64,000 bases of DNA from Dromiciops gliroides (GCF_019393635.1 NC_057861.1:199231014-199295013); one strand, 5' to 3'; positions 11,381-23,544 are shown, counted from the first letter of the stretch. Translations and numbers: made by a program. The notes: generated by a model not told the origin, from the letters alone.

Positions 11381-13820
11381 GAATTGGCAATCTGCATGGA
11401 TGGAAGTAGTTCACACACTGGGAGTTCCATGCATCAAAGAAATGACAGATCTGAATCAATAAACAAACAAGCAATCAGTGGCTGTTAAACTAGTTTGTGG
11501 AACCCCAGTCCCGAACAAAGGTCTCTAAAAAGTTTCTTGAGGAAAATTTGTTGATGGTAGATATATTTATGTTCATCTCACTATCTCAAGGCTCAGTATC
11601 GACTCTCTCAGGGACTATAATATCGGGTTACAAATACAATACATGTAGACTTCCACAAAAAGTTCTGAGGCCATTGCTATCAGCAAAAAAGGTTAAAAGC
11701 CAGTTTGCTTCTTGCGGCTGGTTGACCGCCATTTTGAGGTCCTTCCCTATGATTTTTCTTTCTTGACAACTGCTCATTTCTTTCTTACTAAGAAAGGATT
11801 CCTTTTTTTCCTTCTGCCTCCCTGATACCTAAAACTGAGATGTACAAATAGACTCAAGATGGCATTCTATATCAGTGAAACCATTTCAGACATGAAGGCT
11901 CTACTGGCTGCTTCTAACCATGTCTGACTGTTTAAATATATATTATAAAAGTTATTTAGTATGTAATAGTATGTAATTTAGTCTCGTGCCCAGATAACAA
12001 AACATAGCCAAGAATGGCTATTATGCAGCTAATTGGTAGGAATTATCATCAGTCCATTTGAAGCAACTGGCTCAATTACTTTCCGATAGCCCAAAAGGAA
12101 AAAAAAAATTCAGTGGGTGCACGAGAAGCTGAGAGAAATGCAATTCTCTCATTCCTGGGCATCGAGACCAAAAAACATTCTTTGTTTGGACATCTCACCA
12201 CATGGCCAGTCATTTGGCAATTTCCCGACACTGTCAGGCTTTCTCTGGGTGCATACTGAGGGGTGGAGGAGCAGCCAATGATGGCACTGGGCCAGCCCAG
12301 CCAGCAATGCATGTCAGGTCAAATGGGAATCAATTCAACTTGCCTGGAAGGTTTTCTGGGTGGAGAAACATGCCATGATTTCTACCCAGAACAGCTCCCT
12401 CGTTACCTAAGTATAAAGCTTGTGATTTCATTTTTTAACTTACATACAAATGTCACTATGATGGGAATCTGGTAACATGGACTGTTTCTCTTTCTTGAAC
12501 CCTTCTGGGAAATGACTGAAGCTTTTTTACTGAGGTTTAGTAACATCATAATCTAACTGCCTCTGGATCTACAAAGACTCAGCTAGTTATGACTCTCTAC
12601 CTGGCGAGTGGCACTGTCTGAACACAGCCAGTACCTCATACAATGCTATTTATTCCCATAGATGGGTTGATTTTGTTTTCAATTTACCAAGCTGTATGAC
12701 ACATTTCCGGAGGAGTTTTGGTTTACGGCCTGTTCTACACAGTAAGATATTCAACCTAATTCACTCCTTTTTGTTGTGGTTGTTGGCTCATTGGCATGCA
12801 GGAGGGCACAAATGTGTCTTTCCTATCTTCTACAGTTACTGATGTTGCAGACAATTACCAGAGGGTTTTGTAAAATGGGGTCCAAGTTAATCTAGGGCAT
12901 TATCTTTATAGTACTAAAGTTTTAATGCAAACAAAATGCTCCTGCATAAATGCAACGGGGAACAACAATAAGTGAATTAAGATGGAAAGAAGGGAACTTA
13001 CATGTTTTCAATAAACCAGTTTTAAACATTCCTCCTTCCTCTTCTGTCATATTGATTTGTGAATGAGTTATAACATCATACCACATGCTGATGCTGTCTT
13101 TAGCCAGGCTGGCAAATTCTCAGATTCACACGTGCCCCAAACAGTACAGTCACAACAAGACCAGCAAGAACCAGATACTTTCCAAGCACTGGAAGAAAGG
13201 GATTCCTCTTCTCTTTTCACACACTTTGAAGAGAGTAGGGCTAAATTTTCATAGTGCTTTTCTCTTGGTCATGCTAGTTAGTGTCATCAAAAAACCAATA
13301 GCCTGTTTTTCCTTTTTAGAACCCATGTTTTCATTTTTTTTCTATTATTTGACAGATATGTTTTCACTCAGGATATGCAGAGAAGTAGTTGGAGACTTCA
13401 TTATGCCTTCAGAAATGCTACTTCCTGTTATCTCACCCACATCAAGCCCAGAAAAGTTCCTAATGTTAAGTCTTGAAACAATTACGTATCACCATCCAAA
13501 CCAAGGACATGGGAGAGCATCCAAAGAATCCAGGATAGGTTTCTAGGAAATGTGACGGGGATTCCTTTCTCAATAAAGCATCTCTGTGTCAGTGGCTATG
13601 AACATTTGCTCCCTGAAAGATGCAGAGATTGCTTTTGAGGCTTATCAGATACACATTTCCATGCCAGCACTTAAAATGGCTTAATTTTCACTTTAGCAAG
13701 CTTATTCAAGAGCCTTGCTTAGAAAATCACCCTGATAGAAATGGGAAGAGAAATGCATCTACTTTCCATGTGCCAAATGAATTTTCAGTGGAAGATAACT
13801 ATGAATCATATACTCACACA
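11381..13820. other. Repeat-poor intergenic block, no gene seen
   Basis: About 2.4 kb without a recognisable SINE or LINE, in contrast to its surroundings. Open frames (for example 13085-13546) have no family resemblance or splice context. Part of it could be old conserved non-coding DNA; the sequence alone cannot show this. Confidence 0.35.
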
Positions 13821-13821
13821 A

Positions 13822-13990
13822 TCAATCAATCAATAAACAAACAGTTATTAAGCACTTACTCTGTGTCAGACGCTGTTCTAAGTCACTGAGGACACAAGGA
13901 TGGAAATAAAACTCTCATGGAGTTTATACCCCATCAAGGAAAACAATATGTATGCACAGATAAGCATAACTGTGGATTTCACGTGCCAAG
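13822..13990 (-). repeat. L2 LINE 3' end, antisense
   Basis: ACAGTTATTAAGCACTTACT, GTGTCAGACGCTGTTCTAAG and GGAGTTTATACCCCATCAAG are the reverse complement of the L2 3' terminus. Confidence 0.65.
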
Positions 13991-14255
13991 ACCATGTAAG
14001 ATAGAGGTTCCCATGTGCAACATGGCAAGGATTTGTGTCCCCTCAGCTTCCCCCTCACCCCAGCTTTAGGTTCTTTTGGCCTTGAGAATCAGGCTTGGGG
14101 TTTTGGTCTATTTTGTGTTCTTTTCAGTTCTAGGCTCAGGCATAGGCAGAGGATTCCTGAGAGCTGGGAGCTGAAACCATGGAGACTTTGGAGGCAGGAT
14201 TCAGGACCAGATGTTGCTGCCAGCCCAGCAAGGATGACTCAAGAAGCCAGGGTGT

Positions 14256-14431
14256 GGGGTGGCTAAGTGGCGCAGTGGATAAAGCACCAGCCCTGGTTTC
14301 AGGAGTATCTGAGTTCAAATCTGGAGTCAGACACTTAACACTTACTAGCTGTGTGACCCTGGGCAAGTCACTTAACCCCAATTGCCCTGCCAAAATAAAC
14401 AAACAAACAAAAACAAAAAAAACAAACAATA
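14256..14431 (+). repeat. Marsupial short SINE, sense
   Basis: GGGGTGGCTAAGTGGCGCAG to TAACCCCAATTGCCCTGCC, with an (AAAC)n-rich tail. Flanked by AGAAGCCAGGGTG (left) and AGAAGTCAGGGTG (right, after the tail), a one-mismatch target-site duplication. Confidence 0.85.
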
Positions 14432-14734
14432 AAAGAAGTCAGGGTGCCAGGATGCAAGCCCAGGGAAGCTTTGGACTCGGGCCTTAGTGAAACTATGCTA
14501 GACAGGGACTGAGTTAAGCAGTGAACCCAATCCCTCTCCCCTCCCCAGAGACTGAGGTAGTTTAAGGGTGGGGGGAAGGTAGGGATTAAGCTTTCCAGGT
14601 GTTGGAAGGGGGTGTTTATGTTTTTGCTATATCTTTGGAATAAATATTCCTTTGTAAAAGCTAACCTAACTGTACATGGTTAAATGGAACTGAGCTGCCA
14701 GGAACCCCTAGTAATGGAGGAAAACCATTGGTAA

Positions 14735-15185
14735 AGGCTTGTTCTTGTTGTTGTTTTTGTTGTTTGTCCTTCCTTTTTGAAGAAAACCAATGACATCATG
14801 GGTAACGTCTTGACTTGTGCATGAATTGGATTAAAGTAAGACAAAATCCTGCAAAGGCATCAGCCTCACTCTCTCTTCCTGAGTCATCGGAGTCCAGTGG
14901 CAGGACAAAAGTCAAGATGACTGGCCATGGCCCTGGATATGGTAGATGACCTTGGTCTTCAATGTGTGACCAAGCTCTAAGCACTCCACAGCACCTGTTT
15001 CAGCTGCTTTCATGGCCATTGGAATGAATTGATCTCATCTGCCTGTTACACCAGGGGGAAGTATTCACTTGCTTAAGGTAGACCTCCCCCTGATCTAGTG
15101 ACAGATTTGAGGTCTTTCAGTTATCCTCCACCTGGTTTAAAAGCCCACCTGCTGAGGTTTATCTGGGTGTGGCCACTGTGCATAC
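14735..15185 (-). repeat. Marsupial interspersed repeat with ACAAACAACAAC-type tail, antisense
   Basis: GTTGTTTGTCCTTCCTTTTTGAAG followed by AATGACATCATGGG is the reverse complement of the tail seen in sense at 37660-37735. The body (CATCAGCCTCACTCTC, AGTCCAGTGGCAGGAC) is typical of the marsupial family that shares this tail. I cannot give it a firm name. Confidence 0.6.
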
Positions 15186-15189
15186 TACT

Positions 15190-15595
15190 GCTTTTTGGAG
15201 CCACAGGTTGGGTGAAGGTTGAAAATAAAGGTCCCTCTCCCCTTCCATATTTCTGTCTCTGTCTTTCTGTTTCTGTTTCTCTCTCCCTTCCTCTCTCCTT
15301 CTTTCATGAATCAGGTGGACACCAAAGGTGGACAAGCAGCCCTAAAAAGGGCTCAGAAGGCTCTCATCCCAGCGATGCTCATCCTTCCTGAACACCCCAT
15401 ACACCCCAATGACAACTATTAGCATATCCCTCTCATCCCAAAACTTCTCTTGTTAAGGCTGAATAGTCCCATTTCCTTCTACTTTTCCTTTATATTAGTC
15501 TAATATGTGGTGCCTTGGAGTGAATGCAATGCTGCTCAAGTTCTCTTCCCTCCTTATTGATAGGAATTATAACACTAGTCGATGTTTACTAATAA
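15190..15595. other. Intergenic DNA with a pyrimidine-rich tract
   Basis: CT/TTTCTG-rich stretch at 15236-15302. No gene or repeat family recognised. Confidence 0.35.
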
Positions 15596-16015
15596 CATTC
15601 AATCAACAGGCATTTATTAACCCCTGACTATATGCCAAGCATTATGCTAAATGCTAGGGATACAAGGAAGGCAAAATATTCCCTGCCTTTAAGAAGTTTC
15701 CGTTGTAGGCAACCTAAATGATTGGGTACCTATAATATATGTATAAAGTAGATAGAAGGGAACCTTAGAAGAAAAGGCTCAGGCATCTGGGAGGACTAAG
15801 AAAGGCCTTCTGCAGAAGGGAGTGTTTATGTTGAGTCCTGAAAGAAGGTGGAATTGAGGAGGCTGAACATTTTAAGCATCAGAAAGTACAAAGACGAAGA
15901 GATGGGAGACAGACTGTGTATCAAGAACAAGAAGTAGTCCAGTATGTCTGGATCAGTCGCCACAAACTGAGGACAAGTTTGGGTGAGTTGCTATGAGCTA
16001 GATTTCTCTAGTGAT
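15596..16015 (-). repeat. L2 LINE 3' portion, antisense
   Basis: GGCATTTATTAACCCCTGACTATATGCC, ATGCTAGGGATACAAGG, AAAGGCCTTCTGCAGAAGGGAG and GTTGAGTCCTGAAAGAAGG are reverse complements of the L2 3' end and last ORF2 part. Confidence 0.65.
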
Positions 16016-16070
16016 CATGAATCCACTATATTCATTTTCTATGGAATGAGACCTTAAAAAAAAACAACAC

Positions 16071-16236
16071 GGGGCAGCTAGGTGGTGCAGCGGATAGAGC
16101 ACCGGCCCTGAATTCAGGAGTACCTGAGTTCAAATCCGGCCTCAGACACTTAACACTTACTAGCTGTGTGACCCTGGGCAAGTCACTTAACCCCAATTGC
16201 CTCACTAACAAAAAAACCCAAAACCAAAAAAAAACC
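16071..16236 (+). repeat. Marsupial short SINE, sense
   Basis: GGGGCAGCTAGGTGGTGCAG to TTAACCCCAATTGCCTCAC, then an A-rich tail. Well preserved, including the CpG in GCGGATAGAGCACCGG. Confidence 0.88.
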
Positions 16237-16339
16237 AACTTTCCCCACCTCCTAAACCTCCATGAAGGAAAAAAAATGTGAAGGTTTTTCCTCTTTTGTC
16301 CTTTTTGTTGGAAAGAATCTTTACCTTCAGCCTTCATAT

Positions 16340-16525
16340 CACCCAATATTATCATGGAGTCAGAGATGGAAGGAACCTTACGCATCAATCTAACCCCATG
16401 AAAGAGAAGTCCAAAGAATGAAAATGATTTGCCCAATGTCACATGGTAAGTGATCAAGTCAGAATTCAAACTCAAGTCCTCTGACTCCAAATCTTGGGCT
16501 CTTTTCATTGGACCACATGTATTTA
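16340..16525 (-). repeat. MIR3/Ther2-like SINE, antisense
   Basis: GAGATGGAAGGAACCTTACG, TTGCCCAATGTCACATGG, TCAAACTCAAGTCCTCTGAC and CTCTTTTCATTGGACCACA follow the antisense wording of this SINE group. Confidence 0.55.
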
Positions 16526-16554
16526 GCTAAATTGTGTTTGGGTCTTTTCCCCCA

Positions 16555-16680
16555 GTTCCTATGAGATCATATATCCCTTGAGGCAACAGACTGTGTCTTT
16601 CCTATTTTTGTGGCCTCTTGTCACCTAGCTGAATGCTTTTCACACAGTAGGCATTTAATAAATACTTATTGTTGTCTTTT
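16555..16680 (+). repeat. L2 3' tail, sense
   Basis: GCAACAGACTGTGTCTTTCC to CACAGTAGGCATTTAATAAATAC, the L2 3' terminus. Confidence 0.6.
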
Positions 16681-17746
16681 GGTGTCACTGGAAATAAAAA
16701 ATTCCCTGAATTGCCGATTAATCTTCAGAACATATCTACATTGAATTAAAATATTCAATTCTATAACTCATTGAGTACACTTCATGGCAAACTTGTTCTT
16801 TCTAGAGTGTTAGACATCTTAGAAAAGCATTCTTTCCTGAGATTATATAGGAAATCCTTATTCTGACAGGATTACCACACCTACTGAGATCACCTTTCCT
16901 TGAATAAATCTATATCAAGTGGTTATAATAGATAATATGCTAATACATTGGACACACCATCAGGATCCCTCAAAAAGACCCACAGACAGAAACTATAGCC
17001 TAATACTAAGATGAAATCTTATTGGTATATGGTGGGCTGGAAGTCCAAAATGGCTTTTCTAGTATAAATGCATACTAAAGACAGGATTGTAGATAGGTAG
17101 GGGAGAGATAATGGCTTTGCTCCCCAGGCTTAGTTTTTGTTCCAGCACTTTTCCCCTCCCACTAATTTTCATGGGAGAAAAAGACTTTTGGAATTGAGAA
17201 ATTGGGGGATCCCAAGTCCCAGACCACTTGGCAGTTTGCTAAGAGTGTAGTGATAGATGACTAGATGTAGATTACCAAATGAAAATTAAACAGGAAGCCA
17301 TATGGACTTTCTGACCCTAAGAGCTGAGGGGCAAGTATGTCTCTCTGTCAGAGACATGAACCTCAGTGACAGGTCCAATTGTTTTGCTGTTGGTGTTTTT
17401 TCATGGTACAGTGGGAAAACCATGAAAAGGAGATATATTTGAAAACAATGAATGTAATGTATAGTAAGGATGCATTTGAGAAATGAATCCAATGTAAAAA
17501 AAAAAAGGTATCAATTAAAGCTTTAATTTTAAAAAAGGAGAAAAAAAGAAATATAATCTAAAAAGATAGAATAAAACATGAGGACACTACCTATCTGGGA
17601 GTGGCTCTGCTATTTGAACTGGGCATCTGAGACAAGGATTCTCCTGGAAAAGCCAAGGTCCTGAGAAAGATGCAGGGGAGCCCTTAAAAAGGGAAAAAGC
17701 AGGGAAACTGATTTTGTTATGTGTTTTATTAGAAAAGGCTTCTCAA
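16681..17746. other. Intergenic DNA, no recognised feature
   Basis: AT-rich with A runs near 17496-17506. No gene or repeat family recognised. Confidence 0.35.
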
Positions 17747-17747
17747 A

Positions 17748-17804
17748 GAAGAAGAAGAAGAAGAAGAAGAAGAAGAAGAAGAAGAAGAAGAAGAAGAAGA
17801 AGAA
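17748..17804. repeat. (GAA)n trinucleotide repeat, about 18 units
   Basis: Nearly pure GAA run. The poly-arginine reading in one frame is not coding. Confidence 0.95.
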
Positions 17805-17873
17805 AGAAGGCTTTTCTTCACCCCACCCTTAATGTGATAGTTTGCTTTTTAAAGGACTTCTATTTTTTTGTAG

Positions 17874-18120
17874 GGACAGCTAGGTGGCACTATGCATAGA
17901 GCACTGGGTTTGGGATTAGGAAGACTTTTCTCCCTGAGTTCAAATCTGTCCTCAGACACTTACTAGCTGTGTGACCCTGGCAAAGTCACTTACCTGGTTG
18001 CCTCAGTTTCCTCATCTGTAAAATGAGCTGGAGAAGAAAATGGCAAACCACTCCAGTATCTTTGCTAAGAAAACCCAAAAATGAGGTCATGAGTTGGACA
18101 CAACTGAAACGACTAAGCAA
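17874..18120 (+). repeat. Marsupial SINE, long form, sense
   Basis: GGGACAGCTAGGTGGCAC, TAGCTGTGTGACCCTGGC, CATCTGTAAAATGAGCTGG, CACTCCAGTATCTTTGC and TTGGACACAACTGAAACG. Confidence 0.82.
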
Positions 18121-18208
18121 TTTTTCTATAAGACTTATTAGCATATTAAAATTTTTAAAGCATGGCAAAGATTACTTGTTCTCTTCTGATGACTAAAAAG
18201 AGACCCAG

Positions 18209-18345
18209 CGGGGCAGCTAGGTGGCACAGTGGATAGACCACCAGCCCTGGATTCAGGAGGACCTGAGTTCAAATCCAGCCTCAGACACTTGACACTTACT
18301 AGCTGTGTGACCCTGGACAAGTCATTTAATCCCATTGCCTCACCA
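18209..18345 (+). repeat. Marsupial short SINE, sense, with a (GA)n tail
   Basis: GGGGCAGCTAGGTGGCACAG to AATCCCATTGCCTCACC. AGAGACCCAGC flanks it on the left (18200-18210) and again after the GA tract (about 18419-18429), so the GA tract lies inside the target-site duplication. Confidence 0.85.
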
Positions 18346-18347
18346 AA

Positions 18348-18424
<77 letters not shown>
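18346..18424. repeat. (GA)n microsatellite grown in a SINE tail
   Basis: About 37 GA units with one early AA interruption, beginning where the SINE poly-A tail would be. Confidence 0.95.
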
Positions 18425-18426
<2 letters not shown>

Positions 18427-19024
18427 CAGCTAAGGACTCTAGGGGAACAGAAACTAGAAACAGAAGTTCCACAATTTCATGACTAGTCTTAGAGCGAACA
18501 GCAGTGACCAGGAGACCAATGGATCAACATGAGCAGCAGCCTTGTTAGACAGGAGGGAGTTAAAGGGAAGGATATCCATGAGAGAGTAGAGGCCCAATGG
18601 AGTTGGTGCACCATGTAAAACTAATGTGGAGCAACATGATTATAGCACTAGAAGACACTGGCAGACCTGTAACTTGGAGGTCTGACCTTCATTTAGGTGC
18701 CTTTGAACTGGTTACATGTGTTTCCTCTGTGTGTGTGTGTGTGTGAGTGTGTGTATGTGTGTAAGTGTATGTTTCCATACATATCCTAAAAGTGTTCTAC
18801 TCTTCCACCTATAGTACATATATTTGGAAAAGTTCTGAAAAATGTTTTTTTGCTATTTTCCTTACAATACTGTTCTATTAAATGCCTTTGCTTGTTTCCT
18901 CTAGCTAAACAGTAATGGAAAATGCATTGGTTGGGACTTATGAGTAATGATTTTGAGTGGATGTAGGCCCACATATTATCCTGAATCTGGAGTAGCCTTT
19001 TCAGGGGTACCTATTCTGTGAGTT
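18425..19024. other. Intergenic DNA with a (TG)n stretch
   Basis: Broken TG repeat at 18729-18765. Otherwise nothing recognised. Confidence 0.35.
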
Positions 19025-19245
19025 GGAGGTAGTACGTTATAATAAATGTAAAGTTGGAAGGGATCTTGAAGGTCATTTCAACCAACACGTTAATTTTACA
19101 GTTGAGGAAACTGAGGCCCAGAGGTTAAGTAATTTCCCCTAGGTCACACAGATATTAAGTGTCAGAGCAAGTTTCAAACCCAGTTCTTTTGACTAAAAAT
19201 CCAGTACTCTTTCCATGTATATATTGCATATGAATACTTAAACCA
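19025..19245 (-). repeat. MIR3/Ther2-like SINE, antisense
   Basis: AGTTGGAAGGGATCTTGAAGG, TTACAGTTGAGGAAACTGAGG, CCCAGAGGTTAAGTAATTTCC and TAGGTCACACAG. Confidence 0.7.
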
Positions 19246-19393
19246 TATAAGTTCAAAATGGGAAAATCAACTCTACAAGTACAGGCTAGAAAGATGTGGC
19301 TAGATACAAATTTGAAAAAGATTTAAGCGATCATAAGCTTAATCTACATGAGTCTATAGTGTGGCATCATAGTTGGCAAAACTAATGCAATGC

Positions 19394-19553
19394 GGGGCAG
19401 CTAGGTGGTGCGGTGGACAGAGCACTGGCCCTGGAGTCAGGAGTACCTGAGTTCAAATCCAGTCTTAGACACTTAATACTTAACTAGCTGTGTGACCCTG
19501 GGCAAGTCACTTAACCCCAATTGCCTCACTAAAAAAAAAAAAAAAAAAAACCC
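19394..19553 (+). repeat. Marsupial short SINE, sense
   Basis: GGGGCAGCTAGGTGGTGCGG to CCCCAATTGCCTCAC and an A tail. The 16-base duplication AAAACTAATGCAATGC occurs at 19378-19393 and 19554-19569. Confidence 0.92.
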
Positions 19554-19569
19554 AAAACTAATGCAATGC

Positions 19570-20045
19570 TAAATTGCCAATAACAGAACAATAGCACCCA
19601 GAACGAAGAAAGCGTCCTTTGTTTGAGTTACTTGTGGACGATTGTATTCAGTTCTGACCATTACATTGTAGAGGAAATTTCAGTAGACTATAATATATAA
19701 AGATGGTGACCAGGATGATGAAAGAATCTGAAATCATATCATGTAACAGTTAAGGGAACTAAGATTGGTTAACCTATATATGACTTGATTGCTGTCTTCA
19801 AATATTTGTAAGATCACCCTGTGGAAGAGGGATTGGATTTATAGGATTAGATACCAGAATTAGGACCAATAGGTAGAAGCTTTAGGGAGGAAGATTTTTT
19901 TATTAAATATAAGGAAGTTACATTTCTAACAATTAGTGCTGCCCCCCAAATAATATGTTGGCTTGTGATATATTAAGTTGCCCATCCCTGGAAGTCTTGG
20001 AGCAGACCTCTATTACCTTTTGTTGGTAAAAATGTTAACTCTTGC
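19570..20045 (+). repeat. CR1/L3-like LINE 3' portion, sense
   Basis: TGTATTCAGTTCTGACCATTAC, TGACTTGATTGCTGTCTTCAAATA, GAAGAGGGATTGGATTTATAG and TTTCTAACAATTAGTGCTG follow the CR1/L3 wording that precedes the 3' end (same wording at 54,060-54,395, 56,136-56,360 and, in antisense, 58,200-58,450). Confidence 0.65.
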
Positions 20046-20054
20046 AATTGAGAT

Positions 20055-20560
20055 TTTTAAAATCAGTCATTAATTTGTTCAAAAAATAATTAAGCACCTA
20101 CTGTGTAGCACTGCATCTTTAGGTAAGGAGGCAGTTCTGAGACTTAGATGAGATCTAGTTCTTCCTTCCTGGAGTTTACAATCTAAGAGGGAAATATGAC
20201 CAGTACATAGATAACTAAAATACACAAATAACATATCATATATATATAGTAGAGAGGAGCAAACAAAGTACCAAACGAGGCCAGAGGCAAATGTTGTTAC
20301 TGACAGGAAAGAAGGATGTCTTTAAGGAGCTGGTCTTTGATTTGGGCTTTAAAAGGATGGCTAAGGATTTAATAGCTGAAGTAGGGGAAGAAGGGAATTA
20401 GAAGCACAGAGAATAACATAAGTAAAAGCATAGAGAGCCCAGATAGACAGCTTCTCCAGTTTGGAGAGTACTCTGCAAGTTCCTTTAGATACAAGCAGTG
20501 GGGATTAGGAGAGGATATCTCTGAGATGTAAAATGAATCACCAGGAGACTAGAGTAGAGC
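20055..20560 (-). repeat. L2 LINE 3' portion, antisense
   Basis: TAATTAAGCACCTACTGTGTAGC, TGGAGTTTACAATCTAAGAGG, then degraded ORF2 text. Confidence 0.55.
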
Positions 20561-21386
20561 ACCATCATTTAAATGTTTTGGATTCATAGTCCTGGTAAAT
20601 ACATAGCAAAGAGTTAAGTGGGGGGTGGGGGAGGGGGACAAAGAAACAAAAACAAAGCAGAAAGCCAATGAAAAGGATTAGATGCCCAGATGTCCCTGCT
20701 AAGGAAATCATACTAGATTGAGGCATCTGGATTTCACAGCTACTGAAACACCAGCAGTCGCCACCATATGCTGAGCAGAAAACATGAGCCTGTTTCACAA
20801 CTCCAGTGACAAGAGAATGCAGCGGCAGATTGGACTAGCTCAGCAGGCTTCTGGGAAAATCTCTAGTATTTTCTCAGCATCAAGACCTTCTATCTACTCT
20901 GCCTTCCACCCTAGCGCCTAGTAGCCAGGAAACCTTCTTCCCATTCCCTTGAGACAGTGGTGCTTCCAGAGGTAGAGAGAAAGGGAGGGATGGTTGATTC
21001 ACATCAGTTGCAAATAGTGTATGTCCTAAGTGGTAAGTCTGTCTTCCAGACCTTAACACCAGGCCTGCTGCACTTGTATCCTCTGCCAGGCAGGTAGAGC
21101 AAGCAAATATATTTCCAAGTTATTACACTGTTCTTGAGAATGAGGGAGGGAAAGAGAGAAAGGGGGAAACAGAGAAGCTTCATCTAGAGGTAGTGCATTC
21201 CTGAGAAGAGGTTTGGGCATTGGGGAGCAGCAGGACAGGAAACTGGTGTTCTGGAGAGAGCAGACCATCAGTATCAGAGAGCAAAGCTTGGCAAATACAC
21301 ATTTTTTTCTTCACTTACAATATTCTTCACCAGGTATGTCAGCCTCATTCAGACTATTGTGTTACAGACATTTAAAAATCACTCTT
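20561..21386. other. Intergenic DNA, no recognised feature
   Basis: G/A-rich tract at 20618-20640. No gene or repeat family recognised. Confidence 0.35.
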
Positions 21387-21531
21387 GGGGCAGCTAGGTG
21401 GTGCAGTGGATAGAGCACCAGCCCTGGAGTCAGGAGGACCTGAGTTCAAATATGACCTCAGACACGTAACACTTACTAGCTGTGTGACCCTGGTCAAGTC
21501 ACTTAACCCCAATTGCCTCAGCCCCCCCCCC
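21387..21531 (+). repeat. Marsupial short SINE, sense
   Basis: GGGGCAGCTAGGTGGTGCAG to ACCCCAATTGCCTCAGC with a C-run tail. AAATCACTCT flanks both sides. Confidence 0.9.
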
Positions 21532-22754
21532 AAATCACTCTCCTTGATTTTTATATACAGTTGAAGAGGTTTTGCTTTTTTCCCCCTCCCCATCTTCCTC
21601 ACTGAATGGGAGTTAATTATAATTAGTTAGGCCAGTTGCCTTTTTTTAAAAAGCTGATTGTACCTACAGCTTTGAGGGACTAAGAAATCTACTCAAAGTA
21701 ATTCAAGGTTGTATGGGCCAATGTAAGCAGAAAGAAAATAATTGATGGAAAATGATTTAATGATATTTGTAAACACCTAAAAAGAAGTTGGGGGAAAAAA
21801 TCCAGGCCCCATTACAAGTCTCATGCAAGAAGCAAAATGATGGGGAAGAAAATGGGACTTGGTCTAATGATGGGGAAACAAGGCCTGTGGTTGGCTATCC
21901 TTAGAAAAGGGGGACTATTTTGAGATCCACACCCTTTAGAACAAGAAACCAAAGTGTAAAGTGAGATCCAAAGATATCCTCTCTAGGTGTCAACCAATAT
22001 GCTCTCTTCCACAGGTCACAGCTTGATAAAGTTAGGGCAGCTTACATTCTAAAGGTCCAGTGTTTGTGTTGATAAGTCTATCCGTCTGTTTCTCCTTCCC
22101 TTCTTCCTCTCCCCTACCCCTTTTTACTCCTTCCTGCAGAAATGTGTTTTGGCTTCTATCTAACAATAAAACTGGGACAAGTAGCTGGCATTATCACTGA
22201 AAGTCCCAGTTGCCCCAGGATCACACTTGGATCGGAACAGATGTATCTTATCTGAGCCCAAGAAACATCCTGGTATTGGTCCCTAGTACCCCAAGGCCCA
22301 AATTTGGTTACTGAACCCATCATATTGACAGACCGATGGGCCATATGCTCTGATGCAGTTTGCTGCACTCTGGTGGACCATTCTTTCCTCCTGCTTCTGT
22401 CAGGGCCTCCCCTAGGCTCCCATCTGTGACAAAACTTATCTTCTGCCTATGGGAGATATAGAGGTTCATTCATTTATTCTTTTAATTTCCTAAGCCAATG
22501 TCAAAGTATAGAAGAATGAGCTCAACCCACCTTTCAGAATTGTGATCGTTATCCTTTGTTACATATTCCAACAGTTATATTTATTATATCAGATAGCTTT
22601 TGGATACAAAATCAGGACAGTGGCCTATTCATCTTCATCACCCCACCTAGACAGTCCAGCCAAGCATTGTCCATATGGTTGCTGGCACATTGTTTTCATC
22701 TACTACTTGCCTGGGTGTGTCCTCAAACCTCTCATTACACGTCTGCTCTTGCTC
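21532..22754. other. Intergenic DNA, no recognised feature
   Basis: About 1.2 kb without a clear repeat family or gene. Short open frames show no family resemblance. Confidence 0.35.
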
Positions 22755-22865
22755 TGAATTAGAGCATTTTAGTGCTGGAAAGGACCTCAGAGGGCATCCG
22801 ATCCAATTTACAAATGAGGAAACCGGGACACGTAGAGCTTTACAGGGGATAAGGGGGTCCTTTCT
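22755..22865 (-). repeat. MIR3/Ther2-like SINE fragment, antisense
   Basis: AGTGCTGGAAAGGACCTCAGAGG, ATCCAATTTACAAATGAGG and AAACCGGGACACGTAGAG. Confidence 0.55.
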
Positions 22866-23061
22866 CTTTGACAAGGCCTCCATTTGTATCTTATTTCATT
22901 TCATCCCTTTCGACCTCCTTTGTGAGCTTGACCCCATAAATTATTCCCTCTTTCTAATCTTCAATCTCTCCCTATCTACTGGTACCTTCTACACACTGTA
23001 CACCTTCCCCTGCAAGCTTGCAAAGGGTCTCCCCCCAAGCCTCCAAAAACCTCTCCTTGAA

Positions 23062-23265
23062 AGGCAGCACGGTATAGTGTAACGATGCTATAACTTGGGG
23101 TCTAATATCACCTTTAGTACTTACCGGCTGTATTACCTGGGGTGAATCACTTAAATTCCAAGAGTCTCAGTTTTCACATCTGTGAAATGGATTTAATAAT
23201 ACCTATTGTACCTACCCCAAAGACTGCAGTGAGGATCAAATAGATACATTATAATTGACCTTTAA
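23062..23265 (+). repeat. MIR-family SINE, sense
   Basis: GGCAGCACGGTATAGTG, TACTTACCGGCTGTATTACC, TCAGTTTTCACATCTGTGAAATGG and GTGAGGATCAAATAGATAC. Confidence 0.6.
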
Positions 23266-23295
23266 GCTGTTGTCCTGTATCTTATCTATACTTTT

Positions 23296-23451
23296 GTTGT
23301 TGTTGTTGGTTTTTTTGCAGGGCAATGAGGGTTACGTGACTTGCTCAGGGTCACACAGCTCCTAAGTGTCAAGCGTCTGAGGTCGGATTTGAACTCAGGT
23401 CCTCCTGAATCCAGGGCCAGTGCTTTATCCACTGCGCCACCTAGCTGCCCC
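23296..23451 (-). repeat. Marsupial short SINE, antisense
   Basis: T-rich tail, GGGCAATGAGGGTTACGTGAC, ending ACTGCGCCACCTAGCTGCCCC. CTATACTTT flanks both sides. Confidence 0.88.
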
Positions 23452-23544
23452 TATACTTTCTTTTACATGTAAATTCTTGGAAAGGGTATTCCCAGAAAGC
23501 TTTCCTCCACTTGCTTTCTGTCCATTTACAGTATTGCAAAGAAT

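Noticed and set aside
13085..13546. 153-codon plus-strand open frame
   Set aside because: No recognisable domain, no codon bias, no splice or promoter context; a chance frame in a repeat-poor block.
14136..14487. Open frames on both strands of about 100 codons
   Set aside because: Both are translations of the SINE at 14256-14431.
16032..16508. 158-codon minus-strand open frame
   Set aside because: It crosses a marsupial SINE and a MIR-like SINE; the repeated phrase LGLSDLPRVTQLVSVKCL is the SINE complement and appears at many loci in the window.
17714..17899. Open frame with a poly-arginine run
   Set aside because: It is the (GAA)n repeat read in another frame; no coding context.
22675..23082. 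135-codon plus-strand open frame
   Set aside because: It overlaps a MIR3-like fragment and L2-like text and has no family resemblance.
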